From Crocinitomicaceae bacterium (GTDB lineage: Bacteria > Bacteroidota > Bacteroidia > Flavobacteriales_D > Crocinitomicaceae), in assembly GCA_016709005.1 (NCBI GenBank), contig JADJEU010000007.1:1-64000 (forward strand): 64,000 nucleotides of DNA, written 5' to 3'. The notes below the pieces were generated by a model. It was not told where the DNA came from and made no database searches. It worked only from the letters and a program-made list of their open reading frames with translations. Positions 1-10,200 of this stretch are shown here, piece after piece (the first letter of the stretch is position 1; every line of letters begins with the position of its first letter). Made by a program: the position numbers and the translations under genes.

Positions 1-2514
1 TTTTGGTTGTGAAGAAGCAACTAAATCTCCCTCCAATGTAAAAACGTTAATATCCGTAGCAAATATTCCTGAGAACTTTTTCAGAAGGAATTCAAGGTAG
101 TCAGCAAGTTCTGTACGCAACACTTTTTCTTCTTTCAATTTTCCTTCGAGCTCCATTTTTACAGAGCCCATTTTTTCCTTTATCAGCCTGACATTGTTTT
201 CCTGATACTGCTCTTCTACAAAAGACACTGCTCCTATTCCAAATGCCACCAAAGTCAGCATGATCAGACAGATCATTCCAATCTGAATTTTTACATTCAA
301 TTTGATATTTCGAAATGAAATTCCAGTTTGAATTTGCTGAAATCCAATGGGTATTAAAAGCAAAACACCAAAAATTATCAAGATATAAGAGAACGATGTA
401 AAGAGTGAAAAACCAGAACTGATTTTGCGTGATAACACCGTCACTGATCCATCTTCTACTTCATAAACAAAATGACTATACCCGTCCTTCTCCTGAAAGT
501 CGCCCGAGGCCACAAACTCATCGGCTGCATCCAGCGGATATGAATAATCGCCTTTGTTATTGACCAACTTGTCATTGACGTACTTTGCTATAGAATAATA
601 CTTCAATTTCTCCTGGAACTTTACAGGCTCTTCCAGTAACAGTGAAGGAAGGCCAATGTCTTCAGGAAATTTTTTCGAACGCATTTCTGCAAATAAATGT
701 CCATAGATTGAATCCCCGTCAGAAACTGTAAAATGTGAAATGTAGGTGAGCTTCTCAGTATAATCTTTGATGTAGTATATATTACTTACCGTATCGGATC
801 GTACGCCAGAAAATCGAATCGTCTCAATAAAATTATCATAGCCTTTGACCTCATAATTTTTATAATCTTCAATTGCCTGGTGATCTTTTCCAAAAAGATA
901 AAAAGACAAATCATAGTCACTTTTCAATCGTCGAAATGGCCCCGACTCTAAATTTTCTGCCATTTCCTTTTGATTGTAATCCCCTTCAAAATAAGGCAGC
1001 AATAAATCTGAATCTCTCAATTCACGCTCCGTTTGACTATAATCAAACTCGGTTGTTTCGTCGCGGTCCTGGGCAATGTGTGCTGCCAGCATCTGACGGT
1101 CCTTCTTTTCTTTAGTATCACTATATCCATGCAAAATATAGGCTGCGTAAAATGAAACAAACGCAAGCACAGAAATGACATGAACAAACTTATACTCACG
1201 CTCTGAATATTGAAACCAGAGCAGAATTCCACTCATTAAAATAGGCCAAAACGAAGTGAGTAAGGAGTGGTCAGAATAGACTTGATCAACCACAATGTAC
1301 ACTAACGAGGTCAGTGTCCACAAAAAAGCCAGCTTGTTAATTTCAAAGTCACTTTTCCGCAGCTGAATAATCAGGTATTGAATTAATCTGAAATAGCTAT
1401 AGAATACCGTTCCAATCAGCGCTATGCTTAAAAAACTATAGATGTCCAAATCAAATAAGTACTTAAGGTCAAATTTGATTTGTGAATCATTTACCAAATC
1501 TCTGATCAGGTTATTTATTTCAAACGCCACGAAAAAAGAAATGATAAAAAGAGGAACTAAAAAAACCACCAATTTCATTCGTGTATTTCCTTGCTTAAAC
1601 CAGTCCCGGGTGCGCTTTAATAAAAAATGTACCAGTAAATAAAAAATAGAAATATTGATAATCAAATCACCAAAGGAGGTGACACTTTCTGACGCAAAAA
1701 GTTCAGGAGCAAACATTTCAAACTGCGCAAAAGGCCCTAGCCAGCCAATCTTCACCCATACGATACGCAAGGCCACAATGAGCAACGGAAATACAATTAA
1801 AATCACCGGTCGTTTCAAAAGCAATTTCTGAAACGCATTAATCAAAAGCTGAATCAGAATAATGAATGCAAAGAGATAGCAGAAAAAAATCAAAATTTCC
1901 AATACCGTGTTTTTCCGCATTTCATCTAACGGAACAATCGAAAAGATTTTTTTTCCATACTTGTTATGCACCGGAAAACCTTCATTGGTGGTGACCAATT
2001 CTCCCCTGAAATCGGGCATTAAGTTTTCTGAAAAACGATTCACTAAAACATCATTTTCAAAATCATACTCATGCTTGATGAGCATAGCAGCAACATAGAG
2101 TTTATCACCTGCTGTGATATGTTCTATTTTGTACCAGCCGTTTGAAAGCAGCACAATATTGCCATCGTTGATCAGCGTATCACGATGCACTGAAACCGGA
2201 AAACGATTATAGGTCCAAAGTGTTAAAGAATCTTTGGTGTAAATGAAAAACTCAATTTTTTTTTGCTTTGAAAATTCGCGGGCAAATTCAAATTGCTCCA
2301 GATTGGATTCACGCGTTTCAATGCCTGTGAGAAACTCTTTGAGATTGGATTCCATCTCAGCACTTTTTTCCTGAAAGGATTTCTCAAACTTCTTTACATC
2401 TGATTCAGTGATGTAGTAACGCAGCTGATAATGATAAAGATAAAATCCGGCCAGCCAAAGCAGAAAGCCAAATGCGGCAGACCAAATGAATTTTCTCTTA
2501 AATCTTTGGCTCAT
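1..2514 (-). CDS. Large membrane sensor, probable histidine kinase (partial, C-terminus beyond window)
   Basis: An open frame of 838 codons starts at an ATG at 2514 and runs off the left edge without a stop; I translated it by hand. A TM helix near residues 10-27 is followed by an extracytoplasmic region of about 200 residues, then a block of roughly eight TM helices. A second soluble domain of about 250 residues comes next, then two more helices. The last visible part (ATDINVFTLEGDLVASSQPK) resembles the ligand-sensing region that precedes HAMP and HisKA/HATPase domains in Bacteroidota sensor kinases. The kinase core itself lies outside the window, so 'histidine kinase' is an inference. The ATG lies inside the 3' end of the uridine kinase gene (17-nt overlap), so the two are probably co-transcribed and translationally coupled. 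Length and topology suggest a large, poorly studied sensor. Confidence 0.6.
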   Translation of the reverse strand, partial: MSQRFKRKFIWSAAFGFLLWLAGFYLYHYQLRYYITESDVKKFEKSFQEKSAEMESNLKEFLTGIETRESNLEQFEFAREFSKQKKIEFFIYTKDSLTLWTYNRFPVSVHRDTLINDGNIVLLSNGWYKIEHITAGDKLYVAAMLIKHEYDFENDVLVNRFSENLMPDFRGELVTTNEGFPVHNKYGKKIFSIVPLDEMRKNTVLEILIFFCYLFAFIILIQLLINAFQKLLLKRPVILIVFPLLIVALRIVWVKIGWLGPFAQFEMFAPELFASESVTSFGDLIINISIFYLLVHFLLKRTRDWFKQGNTRMKLVVFLVPLFIISFFVAFEINNLIRDLVNDSQIKFDLKYLFDLDIYSFLSIALIGTVFYSYFRLIQYLIIQLRKSDFEINKLAFLWTLTSLVYIVVDQVYSDHSLLTSFWPILMSGILLWFQYSEREYKFVHVISVLAFVSFYAAYILHGYSDTKEKKDRQMLAAHIAQDRDETTEFDYSQTERELRDSDLLLPYFEGDYNQKEMAENLESGPFRRLKSDYDLSFYLFGKDHQAIEDYKNYEVKGYDNFIETIRFSGVRSDTVSNIYYIKDYTEKLTYISHFTVSDGDSIYGHLFAEMRSKKFPEDIGLPSLLLEEPVKFQEKLKYYSIAKYVNDKLVNNKGDYSYPLDAADEFVASGDFQEKDGYSHFVYEVEDGSVTVLSRKISSGFSLFTSFSYILIIFGVLLLIPIGFQQIQTGISFRNIKLNVKIQIGMICLIMLTLVAFGIGAVSFVEEQYQENNVRLIKEKMGSVKMELEGKLKEEKVLRTELADYLEFLLKKFSGIFATDINVFTLEGDLVASSQPK

Positions 2515-3142
2515 TTTTTAGTTCCAGATTTTTGGAGATGATGTCTGTCAACACATGAATATTTTCATCAAACCGATCATTATTGGTAATAATCAAATCT
2601 GACTTTTCTTTGTGAGGTTGCACAAAACTGTGGTATGACGGAATCACATGATTGTGCCATTGATACAGTATATCTGACTCAGTATAATTGCGCTCATTTA
2701 CATCACGCAAAATTCTTCTTTCTAATTGAAGTTCGGGCTTCACAGAAAGATAGACGCTGTAGTTCAAAACCTCTTTGACAAAAGGGTAATGCATCACAAA
2801 CAAACCTTCTACAATCAGCAATTCTTTTGGCTCAATCACCAATTTGTGTTTTCCTGCATCTGGATTATTAAACGCGTAAACTTCTTGTTCAATGGGATGA
2901 CCTTCCACAAGGCGTGTTAAATCCATTTGAATACGATTCTGATCCAATGCAGTTGGTAAATCAAAATTAATCACACCATTTTCATCAACCCATTGATGTT
3001 CTTTTGGCAGATAATAATTATCCAATGAAAACGTAGAAACGCGACCGGCAAAATCGTGATACAATTTTTTAATCAGCGTGGTCTTACCAACTCCGCTTCC
3101 GCCTGTTATACCTACAATAAATTTGATTCTCTCTGAAGTCAC
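2498..3142 (-). CDS. udk: Uridine kinase family protein
   Basis: The 214-residue protein has a P-loop GGSGVGKTT at residues 14-22. It has the PRK/uridine-kinase layout: a DNYY-type substrate segment (SLDNYYLPK) about 20 residues after the P-loop, then the LLIVEGLF strand and RRILRDVNERN, the lid region. The family phosphorylates uridine and cytidine to UMP/CMP in cytosolic pyrimidine salvage, at a usual length of 205-215 residues, as here. The gene leads a two-gene unit with the overlapping sensor gene downstream, an unusual pairing whose meaning is unclear. An uncharacterised member of the wider phosphoribulokinase/uridine kinase superfamily is the main alternative. Confidence 0.85.
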   Translation of the reverse strand: MTSERIKFIVGITGGSGVGKTTLIKKLYHDFAGRVSTFSLDNYYLPKEHQWVDENGVINFDLPTALDQNRIQMDLTRLVEGHPIEQEVYAFNNPDAGKHKLVIEPKELLIVEGLFVMHYPFVKEVLNYSVYLSVKPELQLERRILRDVNERNYTESDILYQWHNHVIPSYHSFVQPHKEKSDLIITNNDRFDENIHVLTDIISKNLELKNEPKI

Positions 3143-3271
3143 CCGTCTGTTTGTTTCTGAACGCTGGTGGAAAATTACGAAATTTCACGCAATCGCATTG
3201 AACAAGATTGAAAAACAGTTCACTCAAACTCATGTTGATTGTGTTAACTTAGTACTCATTCAAAAGTTAAG

Positions 3272-4219
3272 ATGCAAAAACTAAAATTTACAAACGGAGA
3301 TCTTTGGGATCAAATTGGATTAGGAACCTGGAAATCAAAACCCGGTGATGTGGGTAAAGCCGTTGAATCTGCAATAGAGATGGGCTATCGACACATTGAT
3401 TGTGCGGCCATTTATATGAATGAACCCGAAATTGGAATTGCGATTCAGAATTGTATCAAAAAAGGAATAGTCAAAAGAGAAGATTTGTGGATTACTTCCA
3501 AACTCTGGAATAACGCTCATCGTCAACATGAAGTGATTCCTGCTCTTAAAAAAACCTTAGCAGATTTACAACTCGATTATCTGGACTTGTACATTATTCA
3601 CTGGCCCGTTGCTATTAAAAATTCTGTCATAAATGCAACACTACCAGAAGAGTATTTGCCCCTTTCAGAGGTGCCCGTTTCGGAGACCTGGAAAGGCATG
3701 GAAGAAGCAGTAAAATCAGGATTAACTAAACACATTGGTGTTTCCAATTTCAGTCAGAAAAAAATGGCTGATCTCCTAAAAAACTGTAGTCACAAACCGG
3801 AAGTTTTGCAAGTAGAATTGCATCCCTATTTACAACAAAATGATCTCTTGAATTTTTGTAACGAGCATGGCGTTTTTATGACTGCATATTCTCCTTTAGG
3901 TTCTGGTGATCGTTCAGAAACCATGCGCCGCGCAGACGAACCTAAATTACTTGAAGACAAAACTATTCTAGAAATTGCCGCTAAACATAAAGCCAGTGCC
4001 GCACAAATTTTAATTGCCTGGCACGTGCATCGCGGAACAACGGTGATTCCAAAATCTGTTAATCCTGTTCGTCAAAAAGAAAATTTAGAAGCTTCCAAAA
4101 TTATTCTGGACGCGGATGATATGAATAAGATTAAAAACTTAGATCGTCATTATAGATTTATCACTGGTAAGTTTTTTGAAATTCCGGGGAATGGGTATGT
4201 GAATATTTATGATGAGTGA
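3272..4219 (+). CDS. Aldo/keto reductase
   Basis: The 315-residue protein is an NAD(P)H-dependent carbonyl reductase of the AKR superfamily, a cytosolic TIM barrel. The full catalytic tetrad can be read: D43 and Y48 in HIDCAAIYMNE, K77 in TSKLWN, and H110 in YIIHWP. The cofactor signature IPKSVNPVRQKENLEA sits in the C-terminal quarter, with IGVSNFS in the middle. Length matches AKR1-5 type enzymes. The substrate cannot be inferred from sequence. It is transcribed on its own, divergently from udk, and is followed by an inverted repeat that could end its transcript. A TAACTTAG box precedes the gene but lacks a convincing -33 partner. Confidence 0.9.
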   Translation: MQKLKFTNGDLWDQIGLGTWKSKPGDVGKAVESAIEMGYRHIDCAAIYMNEPEIGIAIQNCIKKGIVKREDLWITSKLWNNAHRQHEVIPALKKTLADLQLDYLDLYIIHWPVAIKNSVINATLPEEYLPLSEVPVSETWKGMEEAVKSGLTKHIGVSNFSQKKMADLLKNCSHKPEVLQVELHPYLQQNDLLNFCNEHGVFMTAYSPLGSGDRSETMRRADEPKLLEDKTILEIAAKHKASAAQILIAWHVHRGTTVIPKSVNPVRQKENLEASKIILDADDMNKIKNLDRHYRFITGKFFEIPGNGYVNIYDE

Positions 4220-4263
4220 TTTCTATTTCGCTCAAAGGTAGCAAAGATGAAAATGCGCAAAGG

Positions 4264-4308
4264 AAACGCAAAGCAATTGCTGGATATTTCTTAGCGAGCT
4301 TTGCGTTT
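4264..4308. repeat. 11-bp inverted repeat in a TTTGCG-rich intergenic stretch
   Basis: AAACGCAAAGC (4264-4274) and GCTTTGCGTTT (4298-4308) are perfectly complementary across a 23-nt loop. Further CTTTGCG copies follow at 4324-4340. Such CTTTGCG-rich segments occur between genes in many Bacteroidota. It lies 45 nt after the aldo/keto reductase stop and may act as a terminator or be a dispersed repeat. A short reading frame across it (4216-4401) looks non-coding. Confidence 0.5.
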
Positions 4309-4348
4309 TTAAATACTCTGGGCGCTTTGCGCTCTTTGCGTGAAACTC

Positions 4349-4378
4349 TTGCTGTATCAATTCCTTTAATTAGATTTG
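4349..4378 (+). promoter_or_regulatory. Bacteroidota-type promoter for the TonB-C-like gene
   Basis: A -33 TTG (4349-4351), a 19-nt spacer and a -7 box TAGATTTG (4371-4378) fit the Bacteroidota primary sigma consensus TTG-N19-TAnnTTTG. The predicted start of transcription is about 65 nt before the ATG at 4448. A near-identical copy lies at 5252-5281. Confidence 0.7.
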
Positions 4379-4447
4379 AAGAAGAAATTTCGGAGCATTA
4401 ACCATGCTCATGCGGGTCTCGCTTTTTGTGATTTTATACTTTTTTCT

Positions 4448-5158
4448 ATGCGCGTTAAATTTTTACAGCTGCTTTTCATCTTACTTTCAGCACCTCAAGC
4501 TTTCTGTCAAGAATTCACAGATTTGATCGTGACCAAAGAAAACGATTCAATCTTTTGCAAAATCACTCTTGTAAATGAATACAATATTTTTTACCAATAC
4601 AATCCCAAGAAAAAAGTCATTTCAAGTGCATCAATAGCTCGCAGCGCAGTTCTTTTTTTCAAATCTTCGGACACGTCAGTTTCCGTAATGAATGAACAAA
4701 TCTACGTTGAGCCGCCTGAGAAAATTAAGAGTCCCTTTATAGACGAAGGAGGGCTTATTTACTCGGAGGACTATAGCAAACCACCCGTTTATGGTAACGG
4801 GCTCATTGATATGTATGCCTTCATTGAATCCAACACTCGAGTCTATCCAGCAGATGAACGCGCACTTGGTGGACGAACGTATGCGGTGCTTTTTGCGCTA
4901 ACAATTGACAGCTTAGGCACTCTTCAAAACGTACACCTGCAAGAACCTGTATCTTCAACTTATAGTGGTTATGAGGCACAAAAACTAGAATCAGAACTGA
5001 AAAGAATCTTGTACCAAATGACACCTTGGGTGCCTGCCATGATTGGAGAAAAACCAACTGCATCACTTGTTTATCTTCCTTTGAAATTCTATTTGGAAGC
5101 AAGTCAAATTAACTTACTTCCTTCCCAATATACATTTACAGTCATAAGCCGTGATTAA
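4448..5158 (+). CDS. Secreted protein with TonB C-terminal-like domain
   Basis: I chose the ATG at 4448 because it gives a clean signal peptide (MRVKFLQLLFILLSAPQAFCQ). The longer frame from 4376 overlaps the promoter. The mature part begins with a short beta-rich module (ENDSIFCKITLVNEYNIFYQY) like those near the N-terminus of many Bacteroidota surface proteins. The last 100 residues (YAVLFALTIDSLGTLQNVHL, then WVPAMIGEKP and LPLKFYLE) follow the TonB C-terminal fold pattern. There is no N-terminal anchor helix and no proline-rich linker, so it is not a classical TonB. It more likely acts in the periplasm, as do other orphan TonB-C domains. About 236 residues; exact role unknown. It shares a promoter sequence with the downstream MFS gene. 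Confidence 0.65.
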   Translation: MRVKFLQLLFILLSAPQAFCQEFTDLIVTKENDSIFCKITLVNEYNIFYQYNPKKKVISSASIARSAVLFFKSSDTSVSVMNEQIYVEPPEKIKSPFIDEGGLIYSEDYSKPPVYGNGLIDMYAFIESNTRVYPADERALGGRTYAVLFALTIDSLGTLQNVHLQEPVSSTYSGYEAQKLESELKRILYQMTPWVPAMIGEKPTASLVYLPLKFYLEASQINLLPSQYTFTVISRD

Positions 5159-5251
5159 CTTTTGTTTCGCGCAAAATATGAGTACGCAATTGAAGCAATT
5201 TTTTTTGCACCCTATGCATCTTTAATGTCCACGGTTACTTTCCGAGGAACC

Positions 5252-5281
5252 TTGCAGTATCAATTCCTTTAGTTAGATTTG
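5252..5281 (+). promoter_or_regulatory. Bacteroidota-type promoter for the MFS transporter gene
   Basis: TTG (5252-5254), a 19-nt spacer and TAGATTTG (5274-5281). Spacer and flanks nearly repeat the promoter at 4349-4378: both read GTATCAATTCCTTTA followed by ATTAGATTTGAA or GTTAGATTTGAA. The ATG of the transporter follows 19 nt after the -7 box. Confidence 0.7.
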
Positions 5282-5300
5282 AAAAACAACAACTCTACAC

Positions 5301-7067
5301 ATGAGCGCAACTGAAAATCAAAAAACAAACTACGGAGCCCTAACCATGCTCACCACCGTATTCTTTTTCTGGGGATTTATTGCTGCCGGAAATTCTGTTT
5401 TTATTCCGTTCTGCAGACACTATTTTAGTCTGGATCAGTTTCAAGGACAGCTCATTGATTTTGCATTTTACCTTGCTTATTATTTAGGAGCACTCACGCT
5501 CTTCGCAGTTGGTTCAGGTAAAGGAAAAGACATTGTGATGAGCTGGGGATATAAGCGCAGTATTGTTTACGGTTTGCTCTTTTCTGCGCTGGGCGCAGCA
5601 GCCATGATTGTGTCCGTTTACCTCAACGTTTTTGCAGGAATGCTTTTTGGATTATTCATCATCGGTTTAGGATTTTCACTGCAGCAAACTTCTGCAAATC
5701 CATTTATGATTTCACTTGGAAATGAAGCTACCGGAAGTAACCGCATCAACTTAGGTGGAGGTATCAACAGTTTAGGAACTACGATTGGTCCAATCATCAT
5801 TACCCTTGCGCTTTTTGGAACATCTGCAGCAATTTCTGATGAGATGATTGCATCCCTAAATCTCTCCAAAGTAATTATACTTTATAGTTGTGTTGGCCTA
5901 CTTTTTTTAGGTACTGCTTTGATGTTTGGGATGTCTAAAAAAGTTCCGGCCGGAATCAAAAATGAAACTCCTGAAAAAGCAAAACGCGCGTTGGTTACTT
6001 TGTTTGTGATGACGGGATTATTAGCGATTTGTTTTGCCCCTGTGTTTGCTAGTTATAGAAGTGATGAGGCGAAACAAATTGTAACACTTGAGGAAAGTTT
6101 GAATGGCTCAACACAAGTATTTGTACAAACACCTGACAGCGCCGAACCGATTCTGATAGAAAATGATCGCAGCGCGGCCGAAAAAACTATAGCACTCTTG
6201 AGAGAACCGCTAGAACAAAAACGAATGATGTGGCTAAGCTTTGGTTTACTCGTTGTTTTAGGTGGATTACTCTACGCGTTTTTCAAAGGAAAAAAACAAA
6301 AAGAAGGTTGGGGCGCAATGCAATATCCGCAGCTCACTTTGGGTATGCTGGCGATCTTTGTTTACGTGGGTGTTGAAGTAACTATTGGAAGTAATTTGGG
6401 TGAGCTTTTAAGTAAACCAGAATTTGGCGGATTTGGATCATCCCAAATTGCACCCATCATTTCAATGTATTGGGGAAGCTTGATGATTGGCCGCTGGGCG
6501 GGCGCCATCAACGCATTCAAATTGACACAAACTACTAAAAATATTTTGCGCTTTATTGTTCCGCTGATTGCATTTGGAATTGTACTTGGCTTTTCAAAAA
6601 TTATGGGCTATCAGGTTGATATTTTATATTGGTATGTCGTCTGTGTAATTATTCAAATTGTTGCTTTCTTTTTGACAAATGATAAACCTGCGCTCACGCT
6701 TGGAGTCTTTGGTTTGCTGGGCGTGGCAGCAACAACCATTGGATTGATGACAAGCGGTATGATTGCCGTTTATGCATTTCTTTCTGCCGGATTATTCTGC
6801 TCCATCATGTGGCCATGTATTTTTTCACTCTCCCTTGCCGGACTTGGAAAATATCAATCACAAGGATCTGGCTTTTTGGTGATGATGATTTTAGGTGGTG
6901 CAATTATTCCGCCGATTCAAGGAAAATTATCTGACGTGATTGGCATTCAACCCTCGTTCATTGTTGGCGTGATTTGCTTTGCCTATTTGGCATTCTTTGC
7001 AATTTACGTGAGAGGCATTTTGAAAAAGCAAGGCATATCATTTGATGATGAAGTGGCTGCGCATTAG
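5301..7067 (+). CDS. MFS sugar transporter (FucP/glucose-galactose family)
   Basis: A 588-residue integral membrane protein. The start (ALTMLTTVFFFWGFIAAGN) is typical of the FucP/GluP branch of the major facilitator superfamily, which imports hexoses with H+ or Na+. QQTSANPFMISLGNE and GGINSLGTTIGPII match the conserved ANPF and GG..N..G..IGP motifs in TM4-TM5. The protein is longer than the usual 410-440 residues. Between the two halves there is an extra pair of hydrophobic helices around a polar loop of about 60 residues (near residues 250-310). Similar extended forms occur in Bacteroidota. It has its own promoter at 5252-5281. The substrate is not fixed by the sequence; no sugar-catabolic gene is adjacent. 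Confidence 0.8.
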   Translation: MSATENQKTNYGALTMLTTVFFFWGFIAAGNSVFIPFCRHYFSLDQFQGQLIDFAFYLAYYLGALTLFAVGSGKGKDIVMSWGYKRSIVYGLLFSALGAAAMIVSVYLNVFAGMLFGLFIIGLGFSLQQTSANPFMISLGNEATGSNRINLGGGINSLGTTIGPIIITLALFGTSAAISDEMIASLNLSKVIILYSCVGLLFLGTALMFGMSKKVPAGIKNETPEKAKRALVTLFVMTGLLAICFAPVFASYRSDEAKQIVTLEESLNGSTQVFVQTPDSAEPILIENDRSAAEKTIALLREPLEQKRMMWLSFGLLVVLGGLLYAFFKGKKQKEGWGAMQYPQLTLGMLAIFVYVGVEVTIGSNLGELLSKPEFGGFGSSQIAPIISMYWGSLMIGRWAGAINAFKLTQTTKNILRFIVPLIAFGIVLGFSKIMGYQVDILYWYVVCVIIQIVAFFLTNDKPALTLGVFGLLGVAATTIGLMTSGMIAVYAFLSAGLFCSIMWPCIFSLSLAGLGKYQSQGSGFLVMMILGGAIIPPIQGKLSDVIGIQPSFIVGVICFAYLAFFAIYVRGILKKQGISFDDEVAAH

Positions 7068-7272
7068 CAGTTCGAATTCACTTCTAGTGCTTCAAAGTCA
7101 TTTCCGATTAGCGATTAACGATTTGTGATTTTCGTTTTTTTCTAATGTGAACTTTTGTTTCGCAATCATCGTTTGATCAATCCATAACCAGTGCGCCAAT
7201 AAAACTTCCAAAGGAAAGATACGGAGTGGATGCCGATGTATTCTAACAGATGATGAAGCGACTAATCCAGAA

Positions 7273-10200
7273 TTAATTCAAACTGATTCGATGCGTATAA
7301 ACCTTGTCATTTACAGTAAAGTAAATCAGGTAAATTCCACTACTTAGATCTGAAAGTTCCAATTGATTAGTGCCCTGTTTAATCAGGTATGTTTTCAACA
7401 CTTCTCTGCCGCTGATGTCAGTGACAAAAATTGTAAATTCTTCATCAAAATCAGAGTTAAAATTCACCAGACCGTTTGACGGATTTGGATAAACAGAATA
7501 CGAAATTTGCTCATCCAATCCATTGCAATTGTGAACAGAAATCATGTCAGCGTATTCGTATTTACCATCGTTATCGGTTTGCTTCAAACGGTAATAAGTT
7601 GTTCCGCTATAAGGATTTGAGTCTACAATTCTATAATCTAATTGGACGGAAGAATTATCGGCTCCTTCGACGATTTTCAAAGTTGTCCAGCTCATTCCAT
7701 CATGACTTTTTTCTATCGTAAAATAATCGTTGTTTATTTCACTTTTTGTAACCCAATCAATAACTACATCATCATTTTCACAAGACGCCGCAAACGACGT
7801 CAATTCAACTGGAAGGGGATTAATCAAATCCAGTGTTGCAAGTGTAAACGGACTAAAGGACGTAACTGGTGCTGATGTGATTATTGTTCCGTTATTAGGA
7901 ATTCCGGTAGTACCACCGTTGCCATGATTTCTCCACATTGATCCGTCCCATCTTGCAACGCGCAATGAAGTTGGATCTACAACACCACTGCAGCCATTTA
8001 TTCCTACCGTGCGATACGAAAGTGTAACGGAAACATTTGACGCGCCATTGGTGCGATTAATCATCCAATATTCACAATCTGAAACATAAACAAGTGGGGA
8101 CTCGAGTGACATATCGTTGTATCCATGACTTACCGGATCTACAAAGAAATATTCAGCAGTAAAATGATGCGCAGCGTTGCCTGGTGCAGAAATTGTAGCC
8201 GAACGATAAAAACCATCCTTTCCAATTGGGAATTCGAAAGCCGTATTTCCAACTTTTCGCACTGGACCATTTACGTAAGCCGCATCTGAGACACTGGTAA
8301 CATTTGAACCAGCCAACATAATCAATAAATTAACTGCAGAAGTCGTTACGTTACCCGTTACGAGATGCAAATTGTTTGAGACATTAATTGGTGTATTCAA
8401 TGTCACATCATTACCCGTTTTATTGGTCGTAATTCTGCGCATAATGTGACTAGTTCCGACACCTGTATTTGAAACTTGCTGTGCAGCGCCACCATCAAAT
8501 TCAACTCTGCCATTTCCACCATCCGCAAACGTCACGGTTGTTGTGCTATTGATGGTAATATTTCCAGCGTAAGTTGAAGTAGAATTGTATGCTGGATAAA
8601 TTAATCCCGCAGCCGTTTTTGTGTACGTCACATTTGCATTGTGATCATCACCTGTTGTATTGCTCGGCATAAAATAACCTGTTCCACTAACCACAAAATT
8701 GACATCTCCGTTGAAAATATTTCCACCAACAGATGCATCATTATTTGCCCCGTTTTTCTCGAGATAGGATACATTATTGTAAGTCGTTCCGCGTGTAAAA
8801 TGTCTTGGCGCAATAAAGGTCACACTTCCATTCCAAACAGAATTATAATTCTCAAAAGTTGTTGTAGCGCCTGTCAATGTTATGCTTTGCGCCGTTGCGC
8901 TTAATTGTGTAAAGTTTCTAAACTGGAGTAAGCCTGCAATAAATCCACCTCCACCAATTGATACTGTTTGTCCAGATGCAAGCGTTCCAAATCCACCACC
9001 ATTTCCAAAATAAATTCCATCAGAACTAACATGGGTATTCTCTAACACAATGTTTTGATTATATGCGTTTACACTTGTCGCATTCTGATTGCACAATACG
9101 TCTGCATTGGTAGCCGTACTGTTATTTAAAATACTTAGTGTTCCATTGAAAACAACATCACCTGAATTACCTACAAATACGCGCTTTGTTGTGCCAGCCC
9201 CACTGTTTGTAATCTGAGTAGCACCGCCAACCGTTAAGATACTTGTAGAAGTATTAGAAAGATAAATCGCTCCGGTTGCGCCTGACGCATTATTGATACA
9301 GGTAAGATTACCATTCATGTTAATTGAACCTGCTTCTGGAAAATGAACAATAGCATTTGCGGCAGATGATATGTTATTCAGAATTGCATTCCCACTTATT
9401 GTTAAAGTTGAAGCTGCAGAGCTGGTAACATAAATATTATTGTCTGCCCCTGAAGCTGTATTGTTGATTGTGAGATTTCCCCCAACACTGTTTCCTATGC
9501 TGCTATATGCAAGAAACATTCTGTGCGTACCGATATTATTCATTACTAAATCAGTTTGAAAAATATCAGGATTTCCATTGCCCATTAAAAAATAGCCACT
9601 GCCTGAATTTCTCAATTCTGTTATCCCTGCAAAATTATTTCCACCTGCTGAAGCATCATCCAATGCACCGAATTTTTCAAGGTAAACTGTTCCTTGATAA
9701 ATCGTTCCCCGTGTGAACATTCTTGCTCCTCTAAAATCAACATTGCCTCCCCAATTTGAGTCGTGATTTTCAACATGGGTTGTTCCTGTAGAAATGAGTG
9801 TTTGCGGAGTTGCACCAACTTGCGTAAAATTTCTGAAATACAGTTGACCTGCAACAAACCCAGCACCACTTATGGTAACTGTTCGCGTTGCTGCCAGTAT
9901 TCCCGAACCAGTATTTTGTCCAAAACGAATTCCATCACCATTAGCATGTGTATTAGCCAAAATAATGTTGCCTCCATACGTGTTTAAGCTTGTTGGAGAA
10001 TAGTTGCAAAACACCTCCGAATTAGCAGCAGAACTATTATTTGTAATTGTTAAGTTACCTGTAAGATTTACATCACCTGCATTGCCCAAATAAATTCGGT
10101 TTGTAGTTGTGTTACCATTATTTGTCAGCAAAGTATTACCGCCAATACTAAGCAATGTTGATGATCCGTTTGCGAATAGCAGCTGCATAGTTGCACCAGT

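Noticed and set aside
4216..4401. Short open frame between the aldo/keto reductase and the TonB-C-like gene
   Set aside because: It lies across the TTTGCG repeat and the promoter, has no domain or ribosome-binding support, and reads as low-information sequence.
4376..4447. Upstream extension of the TonB-C-like protein
   Set aside because: It would overlap the -7 box and destroy the signal peptide; the ATG at 4448 gives a proper leader.
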